Part shown: positions 53,060 through 62,429 of the stretch, piece by piece
How the letters are laid out: every line of letters begins with the position of its first letter
Numbering within the stretch: the first letter of the stretch is position 1
Source of the DNA: Acidiphilium sp. C61
Lineage (GTDB): Bacteria; Pseudomonadota; Alphaproteobacteria; Acetobacterales; Acetobacteraceae
Length of the DNA stretch: 64,000 nt
Reading direction: 5' to 3'
NCBI RefSeq assembly: GCF_902712915.1
Contig: NZ_CACTIA010000005.1
Location: forward strand, 3,136,501-3,200,500
Notes under the pieces: model-generated
The model's input: the letters and a program-made list of their open reading frames with translations, nothing else
Told to the model about the DNA's origin: nothing
Databases searched by the model: none
Position numbers and translations under genes: made by a program

Positions 53060-54844
53060 ATGAGCCAGAGAATTGAGGATTACGCGATCATCGGCGACCG
53101 GCAGACGGCGGCGCTGGTGGGCAAGGACGGATCGATCGATTTCCTGTGCCTGCCGCGCTTCGATTCCGATCCGTGTTTCGCGGCACTGCTCGGCACGCGC
53201 GAGAACGGCCGTTGGCGGATCGCCCCGGATTTGCCGGTGCGCCGGGTGGAGCGGCGCTACCGGCCGGAGACGCTGGTGCTGGAAACCGATCTTCACACCG
53301 ATGACGGCGCCGTCAGGATCACCGACTGCATGGTGCCGCATCCGCATGACACGACGCGGCTGGCCCGCATCGTCACCGGCCTGTCCGGGCGGGTCGCGAT
53401 GCGGCTCGATCTCGTCTTCCGCTTCGGCTTCGGCGGGGTCGTGCCCTGGGTGCAGCGGCTGCCGGGCCATGAGGGGCTGGTCGCCATCGCCGGGCCGGAC
53501 ATGGTGGTGGTGTGGGGCGATGTGCCGATGACCGGGCGTAACCAGCACACCGAGGCGGCGTTCAGCGTCGCCGCCGGCGAGACGGTGGAATTCGGCCTCG
53601 AATGGCTGCCCTCGCACCGGCGGGTGCCGCGGCGGTTCAACGTCGCGGCGGGGGTGGAACAGGCGGCGGAGAGCTGGCGCGGCTGGGCGCGGCGTGTGCC
53701 GGTGGCCGGGCAGTGGGCGGAGATCGTCCGCCGGTCGCTGATCACGCTGCGGGCGCTGACCCATTGGGAGACCGGCGGGATCGTCGCCGCGGCGACGACC
53801 TCGCTGCCCGAGCAGCTCGGCGGCGGGCGCAACTGGGATTACCGGTTCTGCTGGCTGCGTGATGCGAGTTTCACACTGCAGGCGCTGATGAATGCGGGCT
53901 ATCGCGAGGAGGCGCATGCCTGGTCGCGCTGGCTCGACCGCGCGATCGCCGGCGGCGCGGATGATATCCAGATCATGTATGGCATCGCCGGCGAGCGGCG
54001 GCTGGAGGAGCGGACGATCGACTGGCTCGACGGCTATGAGGGCTCGCGCCCGGTGCGCGCCGGCAATGCCGCGGCCGGGCAGCGCCAGCTCGATGTGTTC
54101 GGCGAGGTGATGAACGCGCTCTACCAGGCGCATGTCGGCGGCGCGCAGCGGGACGAGAACAGCTGGAGCATCCGCCGCGTGCTGCTCGAAACCCTTGAGC
54201 GGATCTGGGCCGAGCCGGATGAGGGGATCTGGGAGGTGCGCGGCGGGCGGCAGCAATTCGTCCATTCCAAGGTGATGGCCTGGGTCGCCTTCGACCGGGC
54301 GATCCGCTCGGTCGAGGATTATGGCTATGACGGGCCGGTGGAGCGCTGGCGCGAGATCCGCCGGCAGATCCACGACGAGGTCTGCGCGAAGGGGTTCGAC
54401 AGCGGGATGAACAGCTTCGTGCAGGCCTATGGCTCGAAGACGCTCGATGCCAGCCTGCTGCTGATGACGATCGTCGGCTTCCTGCCGCCGGAGGATCCGC
54501 GCATGCGCGGCACCATCGCCGCGATCGAGCGGACCCTGTTGCAGGACGGGTTCGTCCGCCGCTACGACACGCAGTCCGGCAAGGACGGTCTGGAGGGCAA
54601 CGAGGGCGTGTTCCTCGCGTGCAGCTTCTGGCTGGTGGACAATTACGCGATGATGGGCCGGCAGGAAGAGGCCGAGGCCCTGTTCGAGAAACTCGTTGCC
54701 CTGCGCAACGATGTCGGGCTGTTCGCCGAGGAATACGACACGGTCAACCGCCGGCAGATCGGCAATTTCCCGCAGGCCTTCACCCATGTCGCGCTGGTCA
54801 ACGCGGCGCTGCGGCTCAGCGGCGCGGCACAGGTGGCGGGATAG
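53060..54844 (+). CDS. Glycoside hydrolase family 15 protein (trehalase/glucoamylase-like)
   Basis: A 594-residue GH15 enzyme. It begins IEDYAIIGDRQTAALVGKDG, the family's N-terminal beta-sandwich signature. The (alpha/alpha)6 barrel carries GGRNWDYRFCWLRDASFTLQ and IMYGIAGERRLEERTIDWLD, with GLEGNEGVFLACSFWLVDNY near the end, where the catalytic acids lie. No signal peptide is present, so it should act in the cytoplasm, probably releasing glucose from trehalose or an oligoglucan for the preceding pathway genes. ATG 53060 has GGGAGA upstream. It closes the sugar operon. Confidence 0.9.
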   Translation: MSQRIEDYAIIGDRQTAALVGKDGSIDFLCLPRFDSDPCFAALLGTRENGRWRIAPDLPVRRVERRYRPETLVLETDLHTDDGAVRITDCMVPHPHDTTRLARIVTGLSGRVAMRLDLVFRFGFGGVVPWVQRLPGHEGLVAIAGPDMVVVWGDVPMTGRNQHTEAAFSVAAGETVEFGLEWLPSHRRVPRRFNVAAGVEQAAESWRGWARRVPVAGQWAEIVRRSLITLRALTHWETGGIVAAATTSLPEQLGGGRNWDYRFCWLRDASFTLQALMNAGYREEAHAWSRWLDRAIAGGADDIQIMYGIAGERRLEERTIDWLDGYEGSRPVRAGNAAAGQRQLDVFGEVMNALYQAHVGGAQRDENSWSIRRVLLETLERIWAEPDEGIWEVRGGRQQFVHSKVMAWVAFDRAIRSVEDYGYDGPVERWREIRRQIHDEVCAKGFDSGMNSFVQAYGSKTLDASLLLMTIVGFLPPEDPRMRGTIAAIERTLLQDGFVRRYDTQSGKDGLEGNEGVFLACSFWLVDNYAMMGRQEEAEALFEKLVALRNDVGLFAEEYDTVNRRQIGNFPQAFTHVALVNAALRLSGAAQVAG

Positions 54845-54950
54845 GGGCCGGGCGGCGCATCGTCATTGACCGCTGCCGATCGCCGGGGACAGGATTACCA
54901 AATCTTCATCCAAGCGTGCGACGATCCGCCACCGGGTCCGGGAGACTGCC

Positions 54951-55541
54951 ATGCCACGCCTTGCCAATCGCCTTGTCATTCGCCTCGCCGTGACGGTTGC
55001 CCTGGCGCTCGCCATGGTGCCGATCCTCGGCGGTAGGGCGCGCGCGGGTGAGGAGCAGCTGATTCTGACGCCGGGCAACATGCTGGCGCGAACCCATTCG
55101 ACCGCGCTGCTCTTCACCATCACCGGCACCTATCGGCAGCTCTCCGGGACGCTCGTGTTCGACCCCGCGGCGAATACCTGCCGGATCGACGTGACATTCG
55201 TCACCGCCAGCCTCGCCTTGCCGAACGCGCTGGTGCGCGCGCAGGTGTTGTCGCGCGGGTTTCTCGATCCCGAGCAGTATCCGCAGACAAGCTTCACCGG
55301 GCATTGTGCCGCGGGCGGCACAAGGATCGACGGCAAGCTCACGATGCACGGGCAGACCCATCCGTTCAGCATGGTCCTGACAAAGCGGATGGCCGGCGGC
55401 AGGCTGGTCGGGTTTCACACGGTCGGCCGGCTGGACCGGCAGCGCTGGGGGATCGATGGGCTGAACATGCTGGTCGGCCGCACCATCACCGTGATCGACG
55501 ACATCTCGCTTGACGGTCGGCGGCCGAACCCGGCCGGCTGA
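54951..55541 (+). CDS. Secreted YceI-family protein
   Basis: A 196-residue protein with a signal peptide (LVIRLAVTVALALAMVPILG, cut near ARAG) and a lipocalin-like YceI barrel. Family segments include RTHSTALLFTITGTYRQLSG, the stretch after SRGFLDPEQYPQTSFTG and DGKLTMHGQTHPFSMVLTKR. YceI proteins bind isoprenoid quinones or similar lipids in the periplasm and are often induced by alkaline or osmotic stress. No partner (such as cytochrome b561) adjoins it. GGGAGA precedes the ATG. Confidence 0.9.
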   Translation: MPRLANRLVIRLAVTVALALAMVPILGGRARAGEEQLILTPGNMLARTHSTALLFTITGTYRQLSGTLVFDPAANTCRIDVTFVTASLALPNALVRAQVLSRGFLDPEQYPQTSFTGHCAAGGTRIDGKLTMHGQTHPFSMVLTKRMAGGRLVGFHTVGRLDRQRWGIDGLNMLVGRTITVIDDISLDGRRPNPAG

Positions 55542-55603
55542 CGCCATTCAGGCCTGCGCGCGGGTGGCAGGCGCGTGTGTGGCAGGCGGGCGGGCGTTGC
55601 GTG

Positions 55604-57322
55604 TCAGTGCGCGGCCGGCGGGCGCAACTCGCGCCGGAGGATCTTGCCGACCGGGGATTTCGGCAATTCCTCGTGGCGGAACTCGACGATCTTGGGCATC
55701 TTGTAGGAGGTGAGGTTGCGCCGGCAGTGTTCGAGCAGTGCCGCCTCGGTCAGCCGGTCCGATTTCGGCACGACCACGATCTTCACCCGCTCGCCGGAGA
55801 CAGCGTCGGGAACGCCGATGGCAGCGGCCTCCCGCACGTCCGGGTGCATCATCACCACCTCCTCGATCTCGGAGGGATAGACGTTGAAGCCCGAGACCAG
55901 GATCATTTCCTTCAGCCGGTCGACGAGGCGGATGAAGCCCCGCTCGTCCATCACCCCGATATCTCCGGTTGCCAGCCAGCCCGCCGCATCGATCACCAGC
56001 GCGGTCTCCGCCGGGCGCTGCCAGTAGCCGCGCATCACCTGCGGGCCGCGCACGCAGATCTCGCCTTCCTCGCCGATGCCGGCCCAGCTGCCATCGGCAC
56101 GGCGCAGCCGCACCATGGTCGAGGGCAGCGGCAGGCCGACCGTGCCGTTGAAGCCCATCCGGTCGGGATGGTTCATGTCGATCGGGTTCATGCAGACCAC
56201 GGGCGAGCATTCGGTCAGGCCATACCCCTCGCTCACCGGCAGGCCGGTGGTGGCCTGCCAGCGCGCCGCGACGTCGGCCCGGGTCGCGGCGCCGCCGGCG
56301 ATGACGAGGCGCAGGCGCGAGACGTCGAGGCGGCGAAACCCCTCATGGTCCAGCAGGTTGCTGAACAGGGTGTTGATCCCGACCATCACCTCGAATTTTT
56401 CGTGGCGGATGCTGCGCAGCACGTGGCCGGTATCGCGGGGGTTGGCGATCAGCACGTTGCGGCCGCCGAGCGCCATGAACATGAACAGGTTCACCGTCAG
56501 CGAAAACACGTGATAGAGCGGCAACAGGGTGAGGATGTTCAGCCGTGCGCCGGCGGCTTCACCGCCGCTCCAGGCCGAGGTCTGCAGGATGTTGGCGATG
56601 ATGTTGCGGTGGGTGAGCATCGCGCCCTTGGCAACGCCGGTCGTCCCGCCGGTATATTGCAGGAAGGCGATATCGTCCTGGCCGGTCGGGACCGCGCGCA
56701 GGCCGGCTCTGCGTCCCTCCGCCAGCGCGGCGTTGAACCGCACCCCGCGCAGCCGGTGCGGCGGCACCGCCCTTGCGACGTGGCGGACCGAAAAATCGAG
56801 CACGAGGCCGCGCAGCCCGCCGATCAGATCGCCGATCGCGGCGATGACGACGGTTTCGACCCCGGTGCCCTCGATCCCGCGTTCGGCGGTGGCGGCGAAG
56901 GTCTCGAACACCACGAGCAGGCGCGCGCCGCTGTCGCGCAACTGGTGGTGCAACTCACGAGGGGTGTAGAGCGGATTGACGTTGACGACGGTGGCGCCGG
57001 CCAGCAGCGTGCCGAAGACCGCGACCGGGTATTGCAGCGAATTCGGCATCATCAGCGCAACGCGGTCGCCTTTGCCGAGCCCGCGCGATTGCAGGAACCC
57101 GGCGAAGGCCCGCGCCCGCTCAAGTGTTTGCGCATAGGTCATCGGCGCGCCGGCGCTGACGAAGGCCGGGTGCGGACCATGCTCCCGCACCCAGGCTTCC
57201 AGCATGTGGTTGAGCGAGGGAATGGCATCGAGCTGTTCTTCGATGTCGTGCGGAACGCCGTCGCGATAGGCGCCGAACCAGATGCCGTCCGTCGTGGCGT
57301 GGTCCTCGTATGTCACGGTCAT
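55604..57322 (-). CDS. Long-chain acyl-CoA synthetase (AMP-binding)
   Basis: A 572-residue member of the adenylate-forming family, FadD-like. The P-loop is FLQYTGGTTGVAKGAMLTHR, followed by ILTLLPLYHVFSLTVNLFMF, the A5 motif EGYGLTECSPVVCMNP, GWLATGDIGVMDERGFIRLV and the A10 lysine in ELPKSPVGKILRRELR. It activates fatty acids for beta-oxidation or lipid synthesis. ATG 57322 is chosen because GGAGGA lies eight bases upstream; the next upstream in-frame ATG at 57361 lacks one. Confidence 0.92.
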   Translation of the reverse strand: MTVTYEDHATTDGIWFGAYRDGVPHDIEEQLDAIPSLNHMLEAWVREHGPHPAFVSAGAPMTYAQTLERARAFAGFLQSRGLGKGDRVALMMPNSLQYPVAVFGTLLAGATVVNVNPLYTPRELHHQLRDSGARLLVVFETFAATAERGIEGTGVETVVIAAIGDLIGGLRGLVLDFSVRHVARAVPPHRLRGVRFNAALAEGRRAGLRAVPTGQDDIAFLQYTGGTTGVAKGAMLTHRNIIANILQTSAWSGGEAAGARLNILTLLPLYHVFSLTVNLFMFMALGGRNVLIANPRDTGHVLRSIRHEKFEVMVGINTLFSNLLDHEGFRRLDVSRLRLVIAGGAATRADVAARWQATTGLPVSEGYGLTECSPVVCMNPIDMNHPDRMGFNGTVGLPLPSTMVRLRRADGSWAGIGEEGEICVRGPQVMRGYWQRPAETALVIDAAGWLATGDIGVMDERGFIRLVDRLKEMILVSGFNVYPSEIEEVVMMHPDVREAAAIGVPDAVSGERVKIVVVPKSDRLTEAALLEHCRRNLTSYKMPKIVEFRHEELPKSPVGKILRRELRPPAAH

Positions 57323-57550
57323 CCGGTTGTCCTCCGTGAAATGCGGCAGGCGAAGATCCACCCTCGCCTGGCAATGATCCGTGATGGATGTTGTCTTTTG
57401 GTTAACGAGGTTACGTATACGACAATCAGTTCGGCTGACAAGGGGTCACGCGGAGATGTGAAGCGCCACGCCAGGCGCCGCGCGCAGACGCAAAGACTCG
57501 ACACCATGGGTCGCGATCAGCGAGACATGGTATGAGTGGCCAAAAGCAGC

Positions 57551-57600
57551 GCCCGCGATCATCCGGTCAGGGCGAGCGATCCTGCCGGATGATGCGGGCG
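57551..57600 (-). terminator. Large hairpin downstream of dabA
   Basis: GCCCGCGATCATCCGG (57551-57566) pairs with CCGGATGATGCGGGC (57585-57599), leaving one bulged base, with an inner CAGG/CCTG pair. It lies eight bases beyond the dabA stop and probably ends that transcript. The rest of the 57323-57607 gap shows only probable promoter sequence for the acyl-CoA synthetase. Confidence 0.65.
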
Positions 57601-57607
57601 GCGGCGG

Positions 57608-60082
57608 TCAGGAAGCGGGGCGGAGTGCGGCGATCTCGCGCCAGGCGTGGCATGCGCCGGTATGCGGATCGATGACGACCGGCAGAACCCAGCGATGGGC
57701 GAACAGGCGCCGGATTGTGGCATTGCCGGCGACGGCGGCCTCGACGCGGGCGGCCGGCGCATGGATGACGACGAGCAGCCGCTGCGGCACATGCGCCGGG
57801 GTGCCGTCGTCATGGAACAGCGACTGGCGGGGCAGGCCGGTCCGCAGGTCGCCGCCATTGCCGAGCACCACGCCGATCCGGCCGACCGGGTTGTGCAGCG
57901 TCTTGTCGCCGGCGCCGAGGCGGTCGTTGTCGATCGTCGAGAACAGGTACTGGCAGTTGATCCATTGTGCGACGACCATCGGTGCCGCGAGGATGGCCGC
58001 CAGCGCCGCGCCGCTGTTGTCGTTTTCCCAGTCATAGCTGTGCAGGAAGGCGCGGCCGCCGAGATCGGCATCGCGGGTCATGGCGCGCGGGCCGATAATG
58101 AAGGCGGCGTTGCCGGTGAGGCCCCATTCGGGCCGGACATCCGCCCAGTGCGCGGCGGCCGTGTCGGGATCGTCGGTGGCGCGGCCCGGTGAAGCCGCGC
58201 GCGCGGCCCGGCTCGCGGCGGCGGCGCGGGCGAGATCGCGCGCGAGGGCGTCGATCGCCGCGGCGTGGCTGGCGGGGGCGGAAGCGGTGTCGAACAGGGT
58301 CACGGTTTCGGCCGTGGTGTTGTGTTCGGCGGCGAGGAACCAGGTACCCTCGGGGATCGGCTTGCCCTCCGCCGCGAGGGAGGTGCGAACCGCCTCGTCA
58401 TTGAGGATGGCCGCCAGCGTGCGCGCATTGGCGCCGCCGCCATGGCCGCCGCAGGCGCCGCAATCCAGCGTCGAGCGATAGGGGTTGTTGCTGGCCTCGG
58501 CAGCATGGCCGACCAGCACGACGAGCGGCGCGGTGCCGGCCGTCGGCAGGCCGGTGAGGTCGAACAGCGCGCGGGCGCTGGCAAGCCGGGTCTCGAAGGG
58601 CAGGCCGGTGCATGTGCCATGCGGCGCGATTGCCGGCGCGAGGTGGGTCGGGTCGCCGTGCCACAGCCGCCGCAGCCGCCGCATCGCGCGCGGCGCCAGC
58701 GTGTTGGCGATCATCATCGCGGCCCCCAGCGGGCCCGCGGCCTCGGCGGTGGCGAAGCTGGTGCCGAGACCCGTCTTCAGCTCGCCAAAGCTCGCATTGG
58801 CCCGCGCCCCGGCGCGCCCGGCGGCAAGGCTGCGGCGGGCCGCCGCATCCGCTCCTGGCGCTGCGGCGAGTTCGAGATCGTGCAGCGGCGTGGCGAGTGC
58901 GGGAAGCTGCGGCCGGCGCTCGCCATCCGGCAGGCGCAGCGCGATGGGCAGGCCGAAAAATCCGGCATAGCCGAAGGTTTCGTAGGCGCCGGCCGCTTCG
59001 ACCGCGCGGCGCAGCGGCTCCGACCGCACATCGATGCAGAAGACGAGTTGCGCTGCCGCGGGCGCGGCATCGGCGGTATGGTGCGGCTGGCGGGCGATGC
59101 GGGCGATCAGGTCGTCGCGATAGGCGCGCTCGGCGGCGTGCTGGAAGATCAGGCCGAGATCGGTGTCGTCCATCGCCGCGATATCGTCGAGCGCGGGGGC
59201 GGCGAGCACCGGCGAGAACCCGAAATGCCGGGCGATGCTGGCCCGGGTGGCGGCGGCCGCGTCACGCGGTGCGGGGAAGGCGGCGGCCGGCGCGCCGAGG
59301 GCGAGATCGCCGAGCAGCAGGAGCGCGATCAGGTCGGCCATGCTGGCCGGCGCGGCTTCGGTCTGCTCCCGTCCGGCATGCGCCTCGCGCCAGTTGATAT
59401 GGCCGGCCCAGCCCGGCAGCCGTGCGACGCGCGCCGTCAGTGCTGCCATGCGGCCGGCATCCGGCACGCCCAGCCGGTCGAGCGCCCAGGCGATGGCGGG
59501 CAGGGCGGCACGCGGCGCCTGGCCCAGAAGGTCGGGGCGCGCCGCGAAGGCCGGCTCGTGCGGCAGCATGCCGAGCACGGCGGCGTAGAGTCCGAGGCTG
59601 CTGCCGGGCAGTTTCAGCGCGGCGGTGCCACGGTCGAAGAAGGTGGCGCACCAGCGGGCGACGAGCATCGCGGCAGGATCGGCGGGCGCGGGCATCGGCG
59701 GTGATGGCGGCAGGTCGAACAGTCGTGCCATCAGGCAGTCGAACGGGGTGACGTCCGGGCCAAGGCTGTGGAAGGCTGCATCCAGCCCGCCGAGCCGCTC
59801 GATCGCGATATCGCGCACGGCATCGCGCGGCGGCTGGCCCCGTTGCGCGAGGCTGCGCCAGAGATCGAGCTGCAGTGCCGCGCGGGCGCCATACTGCCGC
59901 GCCCCGGCGCGGATCGCGGTTTCGAACGGATGGTCCTCGAAGGCGGCGAGCGGGTTGACCGCGATAGCGCCATCCAGCGGCCAGAGCGCGGGGACGGCGC
60001 GCGCCGCGGCGGCGATCTGGGCGTCCAGCGTTTCGGTGGCCTCGGGAGCGGCGAAAGTGGGTCTGGCGAGATCGACATTCAT
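57608..60082 (-). CDS. dabA: DabA (DUF2309) subunit of inorganic-carbon transporter
   Basis: DabA is a carbonic-anhydrase-like protein that, with the membrane subunit DabB, accumulates bicarbonate from CO2. This 824-residue protein shows the presumed zinc ligands: Cys and Asp in VFCIDVRSEPLRR (about C349 and D351), His in VLVGHAAEASNNPYRSTLDC (about H526) and Cys at about 541 in DCGACGGHGG. These match the known DabA active-site positions closely. The C-terminus has QSLFHDDGTPAHVPQRLLVV. No signal peptide or membrane helix is evident, as expected for a cytoplasmic subunit. It lies 13 bases after dabB. Confidence 0.92.
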   Translation of the reverse strand: MNVDLARPTFAAPEATETLDAQIAAAARAVPALWPLDGAIAVNPLAAFEDHPFETAIRAGARQYGARAALQLDLWRSLAQRGQPPRDAVRDIAIERLGGLDAAFHSLGPDVTPFDCLMARLFDLPPSPPMPAPADPAAMLVARWCATFFDRGTAALKLPGSSLGLYAAVLGMLPHEPAFAARPDLLGQAPRAALPAIAWALDRLGVPDAGRMAALTARVARLPGWAGHINWREAHAGREQTEAAPASMADLIALLLLGDLALGAPAAAFPAPRDAAAATRASIARHFGFSPVLAAPALDDIAAMDDTDLGLIFQHAAERAYRDDLIARIARQPHHTADAAPAAAQLVFCIDVRSEPLRRAVEAAGAYETFGYAGFFGLPIALRLPDGERRPQLPALATPLHDLELAAAPGADAAARRSLAAGRAGARANASFGELKTGLGTSFATAEAAGPLGAAMMIANTLAPRAMRRLRRLWHGDPTHLAPAIAPHGTCTGLPFETRLASARALFDLTGLPTAGTAPLVVLVGHAAEASNNPYRSTLDCGACGGHGGGANARTLAAILNDEAVRTSLAAEGKPIPEGTWFLAAEHNTTAETVTLFDTASAPASHAAAIDALARDLARAAAASRAARAASPGRATDDPDTAAAHWADVRPEWGLTGNAAFIIGPRAMTRDADLGGRAFLHSYDWENDNSGAALAAILAAPMVVAQWINCQYLFSTIDNDRLGAGDKTLHNPVGRIGVVLGNGGDLRTGLPRQSLFHDDGTPAHVPQRLLVVIHAPAARVEAAVAGNATIRRLFAHRWVLPVVIDPHTGACHAWREIAALRPAS

Positions 60083-60095
60083 GGGTCGGGTCCTT

Positions 60096-61466
60096 TCAGG
60101 CGTTCAGCAGCCGGACATGCAGCGGGCGGGGCAGGCCGGTTCCGCCCTGGCGCAGCAGCGCCTGCGCGACGCCGCCGGCGAGGAAGAGGGCCGCGAGCGC
60201 GAACACGAGGCCATCGCCGCCGGGGGACGCGGTGGGTGGGGCGGCGAGCAGCGCCTCGGTCGCGCCGAGCCCGGCGAGGTACAAGCCCGACAGGACGGGC
60301 AGCAGCAGGAACATCCGCTTCGTGCCGGCCGAGAGGGTGGCGCCAACCCCGGTGGCGATTGCCAGGGCGGTGGGCAGCAGCGCCGCGCCGGTGACCAGGC
60401 CATGAGCATCGAGCCAGGCGATGGCAGCGAGGGCGAGCAGTGCCGCGATCGCGGTGATGGCTGCGCCCTGCGGCCGCGCTGGCCGCAGCACCGGGCCGAT
60501 GGCGGCGCCGGAACCGAGGAACAGCCAGGCCTTGAACAGCCCGTGCGCGAAGAGGTGCCAGAGCGCCGCGGCATCGCCGCCGAGGCCGCAGGTGAGGATC
60601 ATGAAGCCCATCTGCGCGATGGTCGATCCGGCGAGGGATTGCTTGATCTCCGGCCGGACGAGCTGGAGGAAGCCGCCCCAGAATGCCGCGAACAGGCCGG
60701 CGCCGATGGCGAGCGCCTGCACCGCCGGTGCGGCGGCGAGCACGGCGGCGAAGCGGATCAGCAGGAAGCCCCCGGCATTGACGAGACCGGCATGCATCAG
60801 GGCGGAGACCGGGGTGGGCGCCGTCATCGAGCGCATCAGCCAGGCGGAGAACGGCGGCAGGGCCGAGCGGGCCATCGCGGCGAGGAGGAGCAGGCCGGCG
60901 GCAAGGCCCTGGAGCGCGGCCGGCAGCGATGCGGCGCCGTTGATCATCGCCGCAATGTCCGGCGAGCCCGTATGGGCGCCGAGCAGGGCGAGGGCGGCAA
61001 GGAGTGCCGCATCGCCGATCACGAAGGCGCGCCGTGCCTGCTGCGCGGCAGCCGCGGCGGCGGGCGTCCCGGCATGGCCGATCAGCCCGGCAAGCAACTG
61101 GCCGCTGGCGACCCAGACCGGCAGGAACACCAGCGCATTGCCGGCATGGACGAGCACAAGAACCGAGGCCAGCAGCAGCGAAACCCGCGTTGCATAGGCA
61201 CGGCGGCGCGGATCGGCGCGCATGTAACGGGTGGAGAAGGACAGCACCACGGCGCCCACGAAGCTGGTGAGCAGGGTGAGGCTCGCGGCGAGTCCGTCGG
61301 CCGGGCCGGGTGCGGCCCAAAGCTGCGCGATCAGCCCGGCCGCGGCGGCGAGGCTTGCCCAGCCGGCGCGTTCCGCGCGCCGCAGGCTGCGCTCGCCGCT
61401 GCGATCCGCCGCGGCGAAGGCGGCGCCACCAAGGGCGAAGCAGGCGGGAAGATAAGAAAAATCCAT
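60096..61466 (-). CDS. dabB: DabB (NuoL/MrpA-like) membrane subunit of inorganic-carbon transporter
   Basis: A 456-residue polytopic protein of the proton-antiporter family (PF00361), shorter than NuoL, as is usual for DabB. Family segments are FSAWLMRSMTAPTPVSALMH, AGLVNAGGFLLIRFA and QSLAGSTIAQMGFMILTCGL, followed by HLFAHGLFKAWLFLGSG. It is thought to couple ion flow to DabA's CO2 hydration. ATG 61466 has GGAAGGAG upstream. It is the first gene of the dabBA operon and is divergent from a LysR regulator. Confidence 0.9.
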   Translation of the reverse strand: MDFSYLPACFALGGAAFAAADRSGERSLRRAERAGWASLAAAAGLIAQLWAAPGPADGLAASLTLLTSFVGAVVLSFSTRYMRADPRRRAYATRVSLLLASVLVLVHAGNALVFLPVWVASGQLLAGLIGHAGTPAAAAAAQQARRAFVIGDAALLAALALLGAHTGSPDIAAMINGAASLPAALQGLAAGLLLLAAMARSALPPFSAWLMRSMTAPTPVSALMHAGLVNAGGFLLIRFAAVLAAAPAVQALAIGAGLFAAFWGGFLQLVRPEIKQSLAGSTIAQMGFMILTCGLGGDAAALWHLFAHGLFKAWLFLGSGAAIGPVLRPARPQGAAITAIAALLALAAIAWLDAHGLVTGAALLPTALAIATGVGATLSAGTKRMFLLLPVLSGLYLAGLGATEALLAAPPTASPGGDGLVFALAALFLAGGVAQALLRQGGTGLPRPLHVRLLNA

Positions 61467-61559
61467 GTGCGGGCTCCTTCCCGCAATCCGGTATGACAAG
61501 GGCATTGATTTGTGAAACGAGTTATCGATATCTCAAGCATTGGAAAAATTAATGATGAG
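61467..61559. promoter_or_regulatory. Divergent promoter region of dabB and the LysR gene
   Basis: 93 bases between the two starts. It contains the dyad TTATCGATAT near 61522-61531 within a GTGAAACGAGTTATCG context, which could be a LysR (T-N11-A-like) site. The assignment is inference. Confidence 0.35.
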
Positions 61560-62429
61560 ATGCCGATGCCCCTTCGCACCCTCGATCTCGACCTGCTGCG
61601 CAGTTTCGTGACCATCGCCGATGCGGGCGGCTTCACCCGCGCCGGGGAGATGCTGGGGCGCACGCAATCCGCCGTTAGCCTGCAGATGAAACGCCTTGAG
61701 GACATGCTCGGCCGGCCGGTCTTCGCGCGCGGGCCGCGCCATCTGCGCCTGACCGACGAAGGGGAACGCCTGCTCGGGCATGCGCGGCAGCTGCTGCGGC
61801 TGAACGATGCGGCGCTTGCCGATCTGCTGGAGCCGGAAGTCGCGGGGCTGGTGCGGCTCGGCGTGCCGGAGGATTTCGCCACGGTGCATCTGCCGAAGGT
61901 TTTGGCGGCCTTCGTGGATGCGCATCCGAGAGTCGAGCTGGAAGTGACCTGCGATCTGACGCTCAACCTGGAGGAGGGGTTCCGGGCCGGGCGATTCGAT
62001 CTCGTGCTGGTCAAGCGGGAGCCGGATGTGGCGCTGGAGGGCACGCGGGTCTGGCGCGAGCCGCTGGTCTGGGTGGCGCGGGACCGGCTTTCGGTCCCCG
62101 GGCAGGGGCCGGTGCCGCTGATCGTCTCGCCGCAGCCCTGCGTATATCGGCGGCGGGCCGTCGCGGCGCTGGATGCGATCGGCTGCCCCTGGCGCTGCGC
62201 CTATACCTCGACCAGCCTTGCCGGAACCCAGGCAGCGGTGCGCGCCGGCCTCGGCGTCGCCGTGCTGCCGCGGGAGATGTGCCCGGATTTCCTGACGCCG
62301 TTGCCGCAGGGCGACCGGCTGCCGCCGCTCGCCGATACCGAGATCGCGCTGATCGAGTTGCCCGGCGCCTCGGCGACGGCGCACCGGTTTGCCCAGCACG
62401 TCGCCGCCGCACTCGAACGCGGGGCATAG
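61560..62429 (+). CDS. LysR-family regulator, probably of the dab operon
   Basis: A 289-residue LysR protein. The HTH reads LDLLRSFVTIADAGGFTRAG, then EMLGRTQSAVSLQMKRLEDM, followed by a periplasmic-binding-like effector domain (VRLGVPEDFATVHLPKVLAA, AAVRAGLGVAVLPREM). It is divergent from dabB, the usual arrangement for a LysR gene and its target, so it may sense CO2 supply or a related metabolite (CbbR-like role, inference). A GTG at 61512 would add 16 residues. The TAG stop forms the start of a hairpin repeat fragment. Confidence 0.88.
   Translation: MPMPLRTLDLDLLRSFVTIADAGGFTRAGEMLGRTQSAVSLQMKRLEDMLGRPVFARGPRHLRLTDEGERLLGHARQLLRLNDAALADLLEPEVAGLVRLGVPEDFATVHLPKVLAAFVDAHPRVELEVTCDLTLNLEEGFRAGRFDLVLVKREPDVALEGTRVWREPLVWVARDRLSVPGQGPVPLIVSPQPCVYRRRAVAALDAIGCPWRCAYTSTSLAGTQAAVRAGLGVAVLPREMCPDFLTPLPQGDRLPPLADTEIALIELPGASATAHRFAQHVAAALERGA

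Noticed and set aside
55577..57535. A 652-codon open frame antisense to the acyl-CoA synthetase
   Set aside because: Shadow frame composition; the minus strand contains all adenylate-forming motifs in order.
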